Source of the DNA: Macrostomum hystrix
Taxonomy: Eukaryota; Platyhelminthes; Macrostomidae
NCBI GenBank assembly: GCA_950097015.1
Contig: CATNEN010000029.1
Location: 2,610,001 to 2,674,000, forward strand
Direction of reading: 5' to 3'
Length of the DNA: 64,000 bases
A program made the position numbers and the translations under genes. Positions 51,370 through 62,707 of the stretch are shown here, in pieces. Position 1 is the first letter of the stretch, and each line of letters opens with the position of its first letter. The notes below the pieces were generated by a model. That model searched no databases. It had not been told where the DNA came from and was given only the letters and a program-made list of their open reading frames with translations.

Positions 51370-53945
51370 CGGGCATCTAGGTTAGCAATGGCTGATACCT
51401 GAGGGGATCTAGAATAGCGATGACTGATACCTGAGGGGATCTAGGATAGCGATGGCTGATACCTGAGGGGATCTAGAATAGCGATGACTGATACCTGAGG
51501 GATCTAGGATAGCGATGGCTGATACCTGAGGGATCTAGGATAGCGATGACTGATACCTGAGGGGATCTAGAATAGCGATGACTGATACCTGAGGGGATCT
51601 AGAATAGCGATGACTGATACCTGAGGGGATCTAGGATAGCGATGGCTGATACCTGAGGGGATCTAGAATAGCGATGACTGATACCTGAGGGATCTAGGAT
51701 AGCGATGGCTGATACCTGAGGGATCTAGGATAGCGATGACTGATACCTGAGGGGATCTAGGATAGCGATGACTGATACCTGAGGGATCAAGGATAGCGAT
51801 GGCTAATATCTGAGGGATCTAGGATAGCGATGGCTAATACCGGAGGGATCAAGGATAGCGATGGCTAATACCTGAGGGATCAAGGATAGCGATGGCTGAT
51901 ACCTGAGGGGATCTAGGATAGCGATGGCTAATACCTGAGGGATCTAGGATAGCGATGACTGATACGAGGGATCTAGAATAGCGATGGCTGATACCTGAGG
52001 GATCTAGGATAGCGATGACTGATACCTGAGGGATCTAGGATAGCGATGGCTAATACCTGAGGGATCAAGGATAGCGATGGCTGATACCTGAGGGATCTAG
52101 GATAGCAATGGCTGATACCTGAGGGATCTAGGATAGCGATGACTGATACCTGAGGGGATCTAGGATAGCAATGGCTGATACCTGAGGGATCTAGGATAGC
52201 GATGGCTGATACCTGAGGGATCTAGGATAGCGATGGCTGATACCTGAGGGATCTAGGATAGCAATGGCTGATACCTGAGGGATCTAGGATAGCGATGGCT
52301 GATACCTGAGGGATCTAGGATAGCAATGGCTGATACCTGAGGGATCTAGGATAGCGATGGCTGATACCTGAGGGATCTAGGATAGCGATGACTGATACCT
52401 GAGGGGATCTAGGATAGCGATGACTGATACCTGAGGGATCAAGGATAGCGATGGCTAATATCTGAGGGATCTAGGATAGCGATGGCTAATACCGGAGGGA
52501 TCAAGGATAGCGATGGCTAATACCTGAGGGATCAAGGATAGCGATGGCTGATACCTGAGGGGATCTAGGATAGCGATGGCTAATACCTGAGGGATCTAGG
52601 ATAGCGATGACTGATACGAGGGATCTAGAATAGCGATGGCTGATACCTGAGGGATCTAGGATAGCGATGACTGATACCTGAGGGATCTAGGATAGCGATG
52701 GCTAATACCTGAGGGATCAAGGATAGCGATGGCTAATATCTGAGGGATCTAGGATAGCGATGGCTAATACCGGAGGGATCAAGGATAGCGATGGCTAATA
52801 CCTGAGGGATCAAGGATAGCGATGGCTGATACCTGAGGGGATCTAGGATAGCGATGGCTAATACCTGAGGGATCTAGGATAGCGATGACTGATACGAGGG
52901 ATCTAGAATAGCGATGGCTGATACCTGAGGGATCTAGGATAGCGATGACTGATACCTGAGGGATCTAGGATAGCGATGGCTAATACCTGAGGGATCAAGG
53001 ATAGCGATGGCTGATACCTGAGGGATCTAGGATAGCAATGGCTGATACCTGAGGGATCTAGGATAGCGATGACTGATACCTGAGGGGATCTAGGATAGCA
53101 ATGGCTGATACCTGAGGGATCTAGGATAGCGATGGCTGATACCTGAGGGATCTAGGATAGCGATGGCTGATACCTGAGGGATCTAGGATAGCAATGGCTG
53201 ATACCTGAGGGATCTAGGATAGCGATGGCTAATACCTGAGGGATCTAGGATAGCGATAGCTAATACCTGAGGGATCAAGTATAGCGATGGCTGATACCTG
53301 AGGGGATCTAGGATAGCGATGCTGATACCTGAGGGGATCTAGGATAGCGATGGCTGATACCTGAGGGGATCTAGGATAGCAATGGCTGATACCTGAGGGG
53401 ATCTAGGATTGCGATGACTGATACCTGAGGGATCTAGGATAGCGATGGCTGATACCTGAGGGATCTAGGATAGCGATGACTGATACCTGAGGGGATCTAG
53501 GATTGCAATGGCTGATACCTGAGGGATCTAGGATAGCGATGGCTGATACCTGAGGGATCTAGGATAGCGATGGCTGATACCTGAGGGGATCTAGGATAGC
53601 AATGGCTGATACCTGAGGGATCTAGGATAGCGATGGCTAATACCTGAGGGATCTAGGATAGCGATAGCTAATACCTGAGGGATCAAGTATAGCGATGGCT
53701 GATACCTGAGGGGATCTAGGATAGCGATGGCTGATACCTGAGGGGATCTAGGATAGCGATGGCTGATACCTGAGGGGATCTAGGATAGCAATGGCTGATA
53801 CCTGAGGGGATCTAGGATAGCGATGACTGATACCTGAGGGATCTAGGATAGCGATGGCTGATACCTGAGGGGATCTAGGATAGCGATGTCTGATACCTGA
53901 GGGGATTTAGGATAGCGATGGCTGATACTCATTGGATCTAGGATT
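51370..53945. repeat. 31/32-bp minisatellite, largest array in the window
   Basis: About 80 units of 31-32 bp (ggctgatacctgagggatct then aggatagcgat) span 2.6 kb. Variants gggg/ggg, atctag/atcaag and ggct/gact occur in repeated orders, revealing multi-unit duplications. Confidence 0.97.
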
Positions 53946-54604
53946 CTCTCTCTGAATAACAATCTGATGGGGATCTGGGAGCGGTAGATTAAAATGCCAA
54001 CGGAGGATCAGCTCAGAGTTAAATCGTCATAGCAGAAAAATCATTCAGATCTAAATTGAGCGATATGTACTAGGAGTAAAATTTAAAATTATGTGCAGCA
54101 GATGTGCCTTAGGCAATGCAGCCAAAAAGCACTCCCAGAAAATTAAAAGTGAACCGTATCAGCCAGGCTAACAATAATCCCTGTAATCCACATAGATAAC
54201 TGTCAACAAGCCTTTTAAAATGCTTCACGGAGCAGTGCAGTCCAGTCCAGATAAGAATCGAAACTGCTAGTAGCTGGTGGGCTAAAATAGGGGCAAACAC
54301 TGGCCAGGAAATATAACCTGAATGCCGCCGTTTGCAACTGCTGAATTGCCAAATACACATAATTTTCAAGCAGGAAACACGCTTGGCGCATTCGATAGAA
54401 ATCCGAATCTAGCCAGATTTGCTTGCTTTTCAACGCGCTAGTCGCATGCTCTCTTATCTGATACTCTAGACGCCTGCAGCTGGACTTCATTTGAGAACGC
54501 ATCTGTGCCAAGCTGCAGCTGGAAGCCCTCTAATGTTACAGTGCAACAGTGCTTTCTGTGATAACCTGCATTCTGAATATATGCACGAGGTGGTGCAATT
54601 AATG
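53946..54604. other. Intergenic region
   Basis: No gene recognised between the two arrays. Confidence 0.5.
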
Positions 54605-54607
54605 TCA

Positions 54608-55085
54608 TGGATATCAGGGAAGATGGCTGCCATACTGTCACCAGAGAATCAGGGAAGATGGCGGACATACTGTCACTAGAGAATCAGGCAGGATGGCGGC
54701 CATACTGTCACTAGAGAATCAGGGAAGATGGCGGCCACACTGTCACTAGAGAATCAGGGAAGATGGCGGCCATACTGTCACTAGAGAATCAGGGAAGATG
54801 GCGGCCATACTGTCACTAGAGAATCCGGGAAGATGGCGGCCATACTGTCACTAGAGAATCAGGGAAGATGGCGGCCATACTGTCACTAGAGAATCAGGGA
54901 AGATGGCGGCCATACTGTCACCAGAGAATCAGTGAAGATGGCGGCCATACTGTCACTAGAGAATCAGGGAAGATGGCGGCCATACTGTCACTAGAGAATC
55001 AGGGAAGATGGCGGCCATACTGTCACTAGAGAATCAGGGAAGATGGCGGCCATACTGTCACTAGAGAATCAGGGAAGATGGCGGA
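54608..55085. repeat. 35-bp minisatellite carrying an AAGATGGCGG motif
   Basis: About 13-14 units of 35 bp (agagaatcagggaagatggc then ggccatactgtcact). Units in the middle are nearly identical. Confidence 0.95.
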
Positions 55086-55975
55086 AAATAGAAGAAATGG
55101 ATTAATTATTAGAAGAATGGATAACATTGGAATAGAAAAAAAACCAAGGAAAACCAGTTTCATAACTTTATTTTACGTGCATTAGAAAAATGCATTTATT
55201 ATTTCGTACATTAGTATGCTTCGTAACAGGCTTAAAAAGATAGAAGGCTGGAAATTAGATAAAATTGTAATTTAAGCGGGGTTATGCAGGTAGTTAATTA
55301 ACTTTCTGGGCGATTAAGGCAGCCAACGCAAGTAGGAAAACATAGATAAAAAAATAAAGGAACTGGCGACAACATTTACAGAGCTGAATTTTAAACATGT
55401 AAAAAGTATGCTTGCTTGCCAATAATTATTTAACTTAACTATCAGATTATGAGGCGTCAGTAGTGGCCAATTTATGACTTAGTAGATACTACTGTCCATA
55501 ATGTTGCTCGAGTAGCAGGTTTAGCGTGAATGGTCTTTAATTATCTAGCACAAAAATTAACATTTACATAGATGATAAAGGGTGTTGCACAACATATTAA
55601 ATAGGTCACTATTCAATAGAGTTAAATATAATGATAAAGTGAATGAAACATCAAGGCTATGTACAAAATTGACCAACGGTTAAAAGCTGACTGACTTAGC
55701 AACTATTGAAATAAAAACACGGGACACACACTGACAGATTAAGAAAAATGCAGCTTTAAGCACGGGTAAGCTGGTGCAACCGAAAACTATTCAGTGTAGA
55801 ATAAGAGATTAGCTTTTCAAGTAGTCAATTTTTTGTGAAAATTTTAACAAGATATGAGAACAGCACGAATTCAATGATTCCGAAATGCTACGCAATACGA
55901 ATCTATCCATAGCTCATCTAAAAGGAGAGGAGAAAAATTAACTATTACACTTGAACAGATACTTGGCCTTAACTT
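55086..55975. other. Intergenic AT-rich region
   Basis: No gene or element recognised. Confidence 0.55.
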
Positions 55976-55977
55976 CG

Positions 55978-56640
55978 TTGTTCCTGAGGACCCACTCATT
56001 CAGTCTGTTGTTCCTGAGGACCCTCTCATTCAGTCTGTTGTTCCTGAGGACCCTCTCATTCAGTCTGTTGTTCCTGAGGACCCACTCATTCAGTCTGTTG
56101 TTCCTGAGGACCCTCTCATTCAGTCTGTTGTTCCTGAGGACCCTCTCATTCAGTCTGTTGTTCCTGAGGACCCACTCATTCAGTCTGTTGTTCCTGAGGA
56201 CCCTCTCATTCAGTCTGTTGTTCCTGAGGACCCTCTCATTCAGTCTGTTGTTCCTGAGGACCCTCTCATTCAGTCTGTTGTTCCTGAGGACCCTCTCATT
56301 CAGTCTGTTGATCCTGTAGACCCTCTCATTCAGTCTGTTGATCCTGTAGACCCTCTCATTCAGTCTGTTGTTCCTGTAGACCCTCTCATTCAGTCTGTTG
56401 ATATTGTAGACCCTCTCATTCAGTCTGTTGTTCCTGTAGACCCTCTCATTCAGTCTGTTGTTCCTGAGGACCCTCTCATTCAGTCTGTTGTTCCTGATGA
56501 CCCACTCATTCAGTCTGTTGTTCCTGTGGACCCTCTCATTCAGTCTGTTGATATTGTAGACCCTCTCATTCAGTCTGTTGTTCCTGTGGACCCTCTCATT
56601 CAGTCTGTTGTTCCTGTGGACCCTCTCATTCAGTCTGTTA
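55978..56640. repeat. 30-bp minisatellite immediately 3' of the NSD gene
   Basis: 22 units of 30 bp (ttcctgaggaccctctcatt then cagtctgttg). It ends 47 bp from the NSD stop codon, so the NSD 3' UTR probably runs into it. The frame with RNNRLNERVL repeats on the minus strand is not a gene. Confidence 0.96.
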
Positions 56641-56687
56641 ATAATTAGGTCTCTTTGTGTCGCTATTGTGAGCACTAGACTCCGAAA

Positions 56688-59600
56688 TCAGTCGCCGTTC
56701 TCCTTGCCCTCGGACGAGGCTTGAAAAGCGACGAGAAGGTCGTCGTGCTCGCAGCACACGTAGTAAGAATTATTATTATTATTGTTACTGTTGACATTGG
56801 CGCCAACTTCGGCGGCGTCGCCAGACGACATCCGATAGATGCGACCCTCGGCGTGCTCTGTGCAATAGGAGCCCGGACACTCGGAGCACAGCACGCCGGC
56901 CGGCCGGCCGCATTCGTCGCAGTGATGCCAGGGGCAGTACCATTTGCCGAATGGCGCCTTGGCCAGGCCGAGGCAGCCCAGGTGATAGACCTTTGGGCAG
57001 CCCTCCTTGTCGCACATTATCATCTCGCCTCCGTCGCAGCATCTGCAGAAAAGCAAAACATACGCATATTGATCAATCTGTCTCATTTGTTGTTTATTCT
57101 ACTAGAATGAATTTATTTACCGTGAAACTTAAAGAAAGAAAATTCTAACGAAATCTCAAAATTTCTGAAACAGAAGCCGAATTTTCTTGATTATCGAATA
57201 ATAATTTTTTATTACACCTGCCCTAATCGGGCCAGATGTGCAGCCGACAGCACAGCCGCAGCTATTGCGCGGCGCATCTGAAGGCTGCGTACAGCTGTTC
57301 AGTCCATGGACTGGGGGGACGCCGCACCCACCCTTTATTACCCCAGCTAATGCTGGTACCCATTTAACAGCCGTGTGAACTGAAGTAATGCAGAGTTAAG
57401 TGTCATGCTAAAAACACAAAAAATTTTTCCAGTGGAGTCGGGAATCGAGCCCCCGACCTTCAAGTCGTGAGTCCGACGCTCTAACCACTAGGCTTCTAAG
57501 GCCGTAAAGACTACATTACTCGTATTATCATAACTATAGCGGTACCATAGTTTTGGGAATTCAGAAGTTGCCAGAGTTATTGGATTGTGGCATTCAGCCA
57601 CAAGGCCATGACTCAAATGCGAAATTTAGGAGGCTCGAAACTTACCGATAGCAAGTGTCTTCGTAAACAACTTTAGACACGGCTACGGAGCAGAGACCGC
57701 TAGCGGCGGTAGCGATGGCGCTCTTTGATCGACGGCCACGCTTCTTGCCAGTCTCGGCACAGTCTTTGGCGTCCTTGGCGGCTGCCGCATCGCGCAGCAG
57801 ATTAGCCGAAGATTTCGGCCGGACGCCCAGAAAGCCGGAGCAGTTGTCGGCTCCGCATTGGCAGGCCAATTTTTCGGCGCCCAAGCATTCGAAATTGTAA
57901 TTAAAGGTGAGCTCTTCGCCGGCTTTGATGTCGCGCAATGCGAATAGACCGATTCTGAGGTCGCCGTTAACCGACCACTTCTGAGTCACAAGGTTTGGCG
58001 AGCAGCTGTGGTTCATGAAGCGGCTCAGGTTGCCTTTTGGTCCGGCGTCGATGATGCGACCCTGGAAATATGCAAGCCAATCTGATAGAATAGCTTTACT
58101 ATGATGGACCATACATTTTTTGGACCTTAGAAATCGTCATTGAGGATCTTGATTAGTTTATATGCAGATCTTGGTTAGTTTCTGGCATCAATCCTAAAGT
58201 GTCAAGTTGAGCCATTGTACCGAAATAAATAACTTACCTTGTCCAGAGTGAGCATGTAAAAATTTGTAACTCCATTGTCGTGCGCCCAGCTGAGCCGTTT
58301 GCGAGCCTCCTCTTCGTCCACTAAATCGCCAACGTACTCGTTCACAAATGCGCCTTTAGCAATGTCCTGCATGGCTTTGAGGCCCCAGCCGCGATCGCCC
58401 TGGTTGGTCTTGAATACGGCCTGGAGACGAACAGAATAACTAGAATGTACATGCTGCGAAGCATTTCTTAGCTTTTCTCCCAGTCTTTCTTACCAGTCTA
58501 ATGTTTACTTCTGTCTTTCTCACTAGTTTTATGATTTTCGGTCATTATCACCTATTTCAATTTCCCACAGACATTATCACCAGTTTCAATTTACCCGCAG
58601 TCATTATCACCTATTTCAATTTTTCCACAGTCATTATCACCAGTTTCAATTTACCCACAGTCATTATCACCAGTTTCAATTTCCCCACAGTCATTATCAC
58701 CAGTTTCAATTTCCCCACAGTCATTATCACCAGTTTCAATTTCCCCGCAGTCATTATCACCTGTTTCAATTTCCCCCACAGTCATTATCACCAGTTTCAA
58801 TTTCCCCGCAGTCATTATCACCTGTTTCAATTTCCCCGCAGTCATTATCACCAGTTTCAATTCCCCCCGCAGTCATTATCACCTGTTTCAATTTCCCCCG
58901 CAGTCATTATCACCTGTTTCAATTTCCCCGCAGTCATTATCACCAGTTTCAATTCCCCCCGCAGTCATTATCACCTGTTTCAATTTCCCCCGCAGCCATT
59001 ATCACCCGTTTCAATTTCCTCGCAGTCATTATCACCTGTTTCAATTTCCCCGCAGTCATTATCACCTGTTTCAATTTCCCCGCAGTCATTATCACCTGTT
59101 TCAATTTCCCCGCAGTCATTATCACCTGTTTCAATTTCCCCGCAGTCATTATCACCGTTACAGTTACAGAAAAAAGTAAAAAAAGGTGTCTAAAGTTTTC
59201 CAAATCCTCACTAGTTTTTATGTTGAGTTTTTTCCTATCTTCTTACCTGAGTTGGATATTCTCGTTTAACGAATCGCTGTTTTTTGCAGCGGTCATTATC
59301 ACCTATTTCAATTTTCCCACAGACATTATCACCAGTTTCAATTTACCCACAGTCACTATCACATGTATCAATTTACCCACAGTCATTATCACCTGTTTCA
59401 ATTTCCCCGCAGTCATTATCACCTGTTTCAATTTCCCCGCAGTCATTATCACCTGTTTCAATTTGCCCGCAGTCATTATCACCGTTACCGTTACAGAAAA
59501 AAGTAAAAAAAGGTGTCTAAAGTTTTCCAAATCCTCACTAGTTTTTATGTTGAGTTTTTCCTATCTTCTTACCTGAGTTGGATATTCTCGTTTAACGAAT

Positions 59601-62600
59601 CGCTGATTTTTGCAGCGCTCCTTGGCCTCGCACAGGCTCGGGTGGCATTCGTAGTTGAGCACCCGGTTTATGCAGTCAGTGTCCGAGCCGCACGGATCCG
59701 GACTGTCCGCCGAGCAGTCGCAGCGGTGCAGCTCGGACAGATCGGCCGCTTTGAAGATTCGAACCTGCGATAGGCAGATGCGGATGGGTGATGGGTGAAG
59801 GTGTGTAATATAGAAGTAGATATAACGCACTAGATAGTTAAAGGTAGGTAGAATGAAAGGTATGAAGGCGAAGTGAAAAGAAGACTGGTGGCTCGAAAGG
59901 TGTACAGGTGGATGGAAAAGTAGATGCGCAGATAGAAAGGTAGATGGTTGGATGGAAGGTAGACAGGCGGATGGAAAGGTAGATAGGCAGGATGGAAAAG
60001 TAGATAGGCTGATGGAAAGGTAGTCAAGAGGATGGAAAGGTAGACAAGAGGATAGAAAGGTAGATAGGCGGATGTAAATGTAAATAGGCGGTTGGAAAGG
60101 CAGACAAGCAGATGGAAAGGTAGATAGGCCGATGGAAATGTACACAAGCAGATGGAAAGGTAGATAGGCCGATGGAAAGGTAGACAAGCGGATGGAAAGG
60201 TAGATGGGCGGATGGAAAGGTAGACAAGCGGATGGAAAGGTAGATAAGCGGACTGGAAAGGTAGATAGGGCGGATGGAAAGGTAGACAAGCGGACGGAAA
60301 GGATAGATAGGGCGGATGGAAAGGTATAGGCGGATGGATAGATAAGAGACACTAAAAGCAAAGGCTAATAGATATTTTTTCGAATTAAATACAGTATATA
60401 CAATATAGGCAGGCAGGTACACTCACATTTCCAATAGGATAATTAGTCCTAATAAACTTATAGGGCGGCGGCTTCTTGCTCTGCTCCATTTTGTCGCGGT
60501 TCTCACGCATCTCCCTGACAAGTCGGCAGGCCTCCTGAGCCAACCGGACGCCCTCCTTAAACAGCTGCACTAGCCGGCCGGAGCCTTGTGTCTTGCGCAG
60601 ATCGCTGAGATCGCCATCTTCGAATTCGAATACGCGACCTTTGTGCACCCAATAATATTCGTCCGTGCCAAAGAAATGAACGGGAAAGGTGCCCTTCTGA
60701 TGAGCCATGCGTTGAATGTTCAAAGGCGCGTGGTCCTGGATAGAGAATCTCGCACGGCCACCAGCGGAAGTGGCCGACCTTCACCCAGACGATGTCGCCA
60801 TAGCGCGGCTGCCTGCCCATGCGGCAATCATCGCAGGTGAATTGCTCAGGCAGTTCGCTGAGCTTCAGGCACTCAGGATGAAACGAGGCGGGGCAACGTT
60901 CGCAGCAGACCAGGGAGCCGCCCTGCGATGGGTGGGAGTGGATTTTGCTTCGACTTATTATTATAGATGAGTCACTATAGATCAATTCCGTGCAGTCAAC
61001 TTTATTTCCAACAATAGAAAACTCACCTGAGAGCACAAGAAGCACCATGACACGTTAATAGTCTTGGCAGATTTGTCGCGGAGATGCTCCGGACAGACGA
61101 TGCAAGTCTCCGACAGCTCCTCGCTGCCGGCTGGCACGCAGAAGTCGCCGCCGTGATAAGCGGCCGGACAGCGGACGCAGCGGACCAGCTTGGAGGAACC
61201 CGTGGCCCGGCTGGAGGAGGACGGTCCAGACGGCGGCGCATCAACGCAGCAAGCCAGGCAGGCGTGCTGCGGACAGACCAGGCCGCGAGTCTCAACTCGG
61301 GCAAACGGCATGGAGCCGGCGCAGGCTTCGTGGTACTGTTTGCCGCAGCCGCTGACGTGACAGCGCAGCAGACGCTTGCCGCCAGCGTCCTGCTTGCACA
61401 GGAAGCAGAGCAATCTGCCGGCCGCGCAATCGGCGCATTTTTTCACGCCAGACACGGCGTCCGTTGGCCTCCTCGCCGTGGCTCTCGACATTGGCGGCGA
61501 CGCCGTCGGCTAGGCAGACAACGTGGAACTGAAGGGAGCAGGAGTCGCATGGAACAACTTCGCCACCCAATTCACATTTTGAGCAAACTGGGGCGCGCTT
61601 CACACTGCTGGGCGCCTGCAAAAGGCGTTGAAATTCGAACCGGCCGTCAGGAGCGGCCACCGGGCGTAGGGTCGGAGGACTTCTCCGTAGCGCCACTCTC
61701 TCCGCTGTCGCTGTCGTCCGGCGCGGCGGCAACAGAGCCGTTGTGTTGAACCGACTTCGGCGGGCGGCCCCGCCTACGCTGCTTGGACGGCCGGCCCGAA
61801 CTATGCCCATTCTTGACGCCGTCATTCGCTGCATCGCCCTCGTCGGCATCGTCGCCAACGCCTCCGATGACGTCATCAAATACAGATTCCAGTTGCAGAC
61901 TGACACCCGGGGGTGGCGGCGAGGCCAGGGTAATCTTGAGCCGCTTCGCCAGCTTCGGCCGCTTCTTTGGCGGACTGGCCGCTGCTGATGCACCCGCTGC
62001 GACACTCAACTGCGAAGATTCGGCTGCTTCGGCGGCGGACGCGGACTCAGATTTCGGACTGTTGAAGATGTCACCCTGTCCACTCACATCATCCGCGACC
62101 GCATTTGTCGAAGATTGCGACTTTAACGGGCGACCGCGCTTTTTACCAGCGGCTGGAGTCGGCGTTTTTTGCTGCTGCTGCAGCTGCTTACTAGGCGGGT
62201 CGATGTAGACCCGACCAAAGCGGGCCATCCGCTCGGCCCGGTCCATGGCGTAGGCTAGCTCAGCCTCGCGCCAGGAGGCCTCCCAGGCAGGCGCGATTCT
62301 GGCCTTCACCTCGAAAATGCGCGGCGGCCGTTTTGCCACCATTGCGGGTCTGATCCGCAACGTAACTCATCGTAGCCATCCTTGCCCTCGTATGGTATTA
62401 GATTAGCATTGTCTGGCACCCAGGCGCGTTCAACAAGCGGGCCAAAGAACTGCACGTGATAAGCCACTTTGCATTTGCCATGCGGCCGGCAAACTGTGTT
62501 GCCAAAATGCGGCCCATAGTAAATCATGCAGGGCCAGAATGGATGACTGCCCACCTTGGCCCAGAGCATGTCGCCTAAGCGATACTTCTGACCCTCAATC

Positions 62601-62707
62601 AGTTCCGGTTCTACGGGCTCCGACTGAGCTAAGAGACGCTTTTGTGACGAAGGTGGCAGAGCCATGTCAGATAGCTCTGGGGCTGGTATTGGACTCAACT
62701 CCTCCAT
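56688..62707 (-). CDS. NSD-family histone H3K36 methyltransferase (two apparent frameshifts)
   Basis: Domain order on the minus strand matches NSD1/2/3: PWWP (62707 to about 62360; [20 protein letters not shown]), linker, PHD1 (about 61600), PHD2 ([16 protein letters not shown]), PHD3 ([15 protein letters not shown]), PHD4 ([18 protein letters not shown]), second PWWP ([18 protein letters not shown]), AWS, SET ([22 protein letters not shown]), post-SET ([13 protein letters not shown]), and a final PHD with C5HCH. Exons resolved with clean GT/AG and phases: 61615?-61027, 60922-60427, 59764-59573, 58420-58238, 58061-57646, 57042-56688. It would transfer methyl groups to H3K36 in the nucleus. 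SET catalytic motifs are intact. Two exons contain one surplus base (near 61438 and 60722), and the link from the first PWWP to the linker (about 62360) needs either a 68-bp intron or another shift. The 5' UTR and the exon borders between 61615 and 62360 are not settled. Confidence 0.9.
57229..57500 (-). mobile_element. tRNA-derived SINE, copy 3, in an NSD intron
   Basis: Same family as 33801 and 44423. The head has gcctagtggttagagcgtcgg and B box ggctcgattcc near 57440-57495. The body is almost identical to copy 2 over its distal 70 bp. It lies in the last NSD intron (57043-57645). Confidence 0.9.
58540..59155. repeat. 30-bp minisatellite in an NSD intron, block 1
   Basis: About 20 units of 29-31 bp (gcagtcattatcacctgttt then caatttcccc) in the intron between the AWS and SET exons (58421-59572). 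Confidence 0.95.
59136..59291 (-). repeat. Partial duplicate of the AWS exon end inside the following intron
   Basis: This stretch matches 59462-59617 closely. The 59247-59291 part copies the last 45 nt of the AWS exon ([11 protein letters not shown]) with its 5' splice site gtaagaag. There is no acceptor before it, so it should not act as an exon. Confidence 0.92.
59292..59490. repeat. 30-bp minisatellite in an NSD intron, block 2
   Basis: About six and a half units of the same 30-bp motif as block 1, placed between the partial exon copy and the true AWS exon. Confidence 0.95.
59850..60345. repeat. 20-bp minisatellite in the NSD intron before the AWS exon
   Basis: About 24 units of gatggaaaggtagataggcg and variants in the intron 59765-60426. 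Confidence 0.93.

Noticed and set aside
55938-56675. 245-residue frame with RNNRLNERV repeats
   Set aside because: Translation of the 30-bp array 3' of NSD; no flanking coding sequence.
58501-59193. Plus-strand frame with SLSPVSISP-type repeats
   Set aside because: Translation of the NSD intronic 30-bp array.
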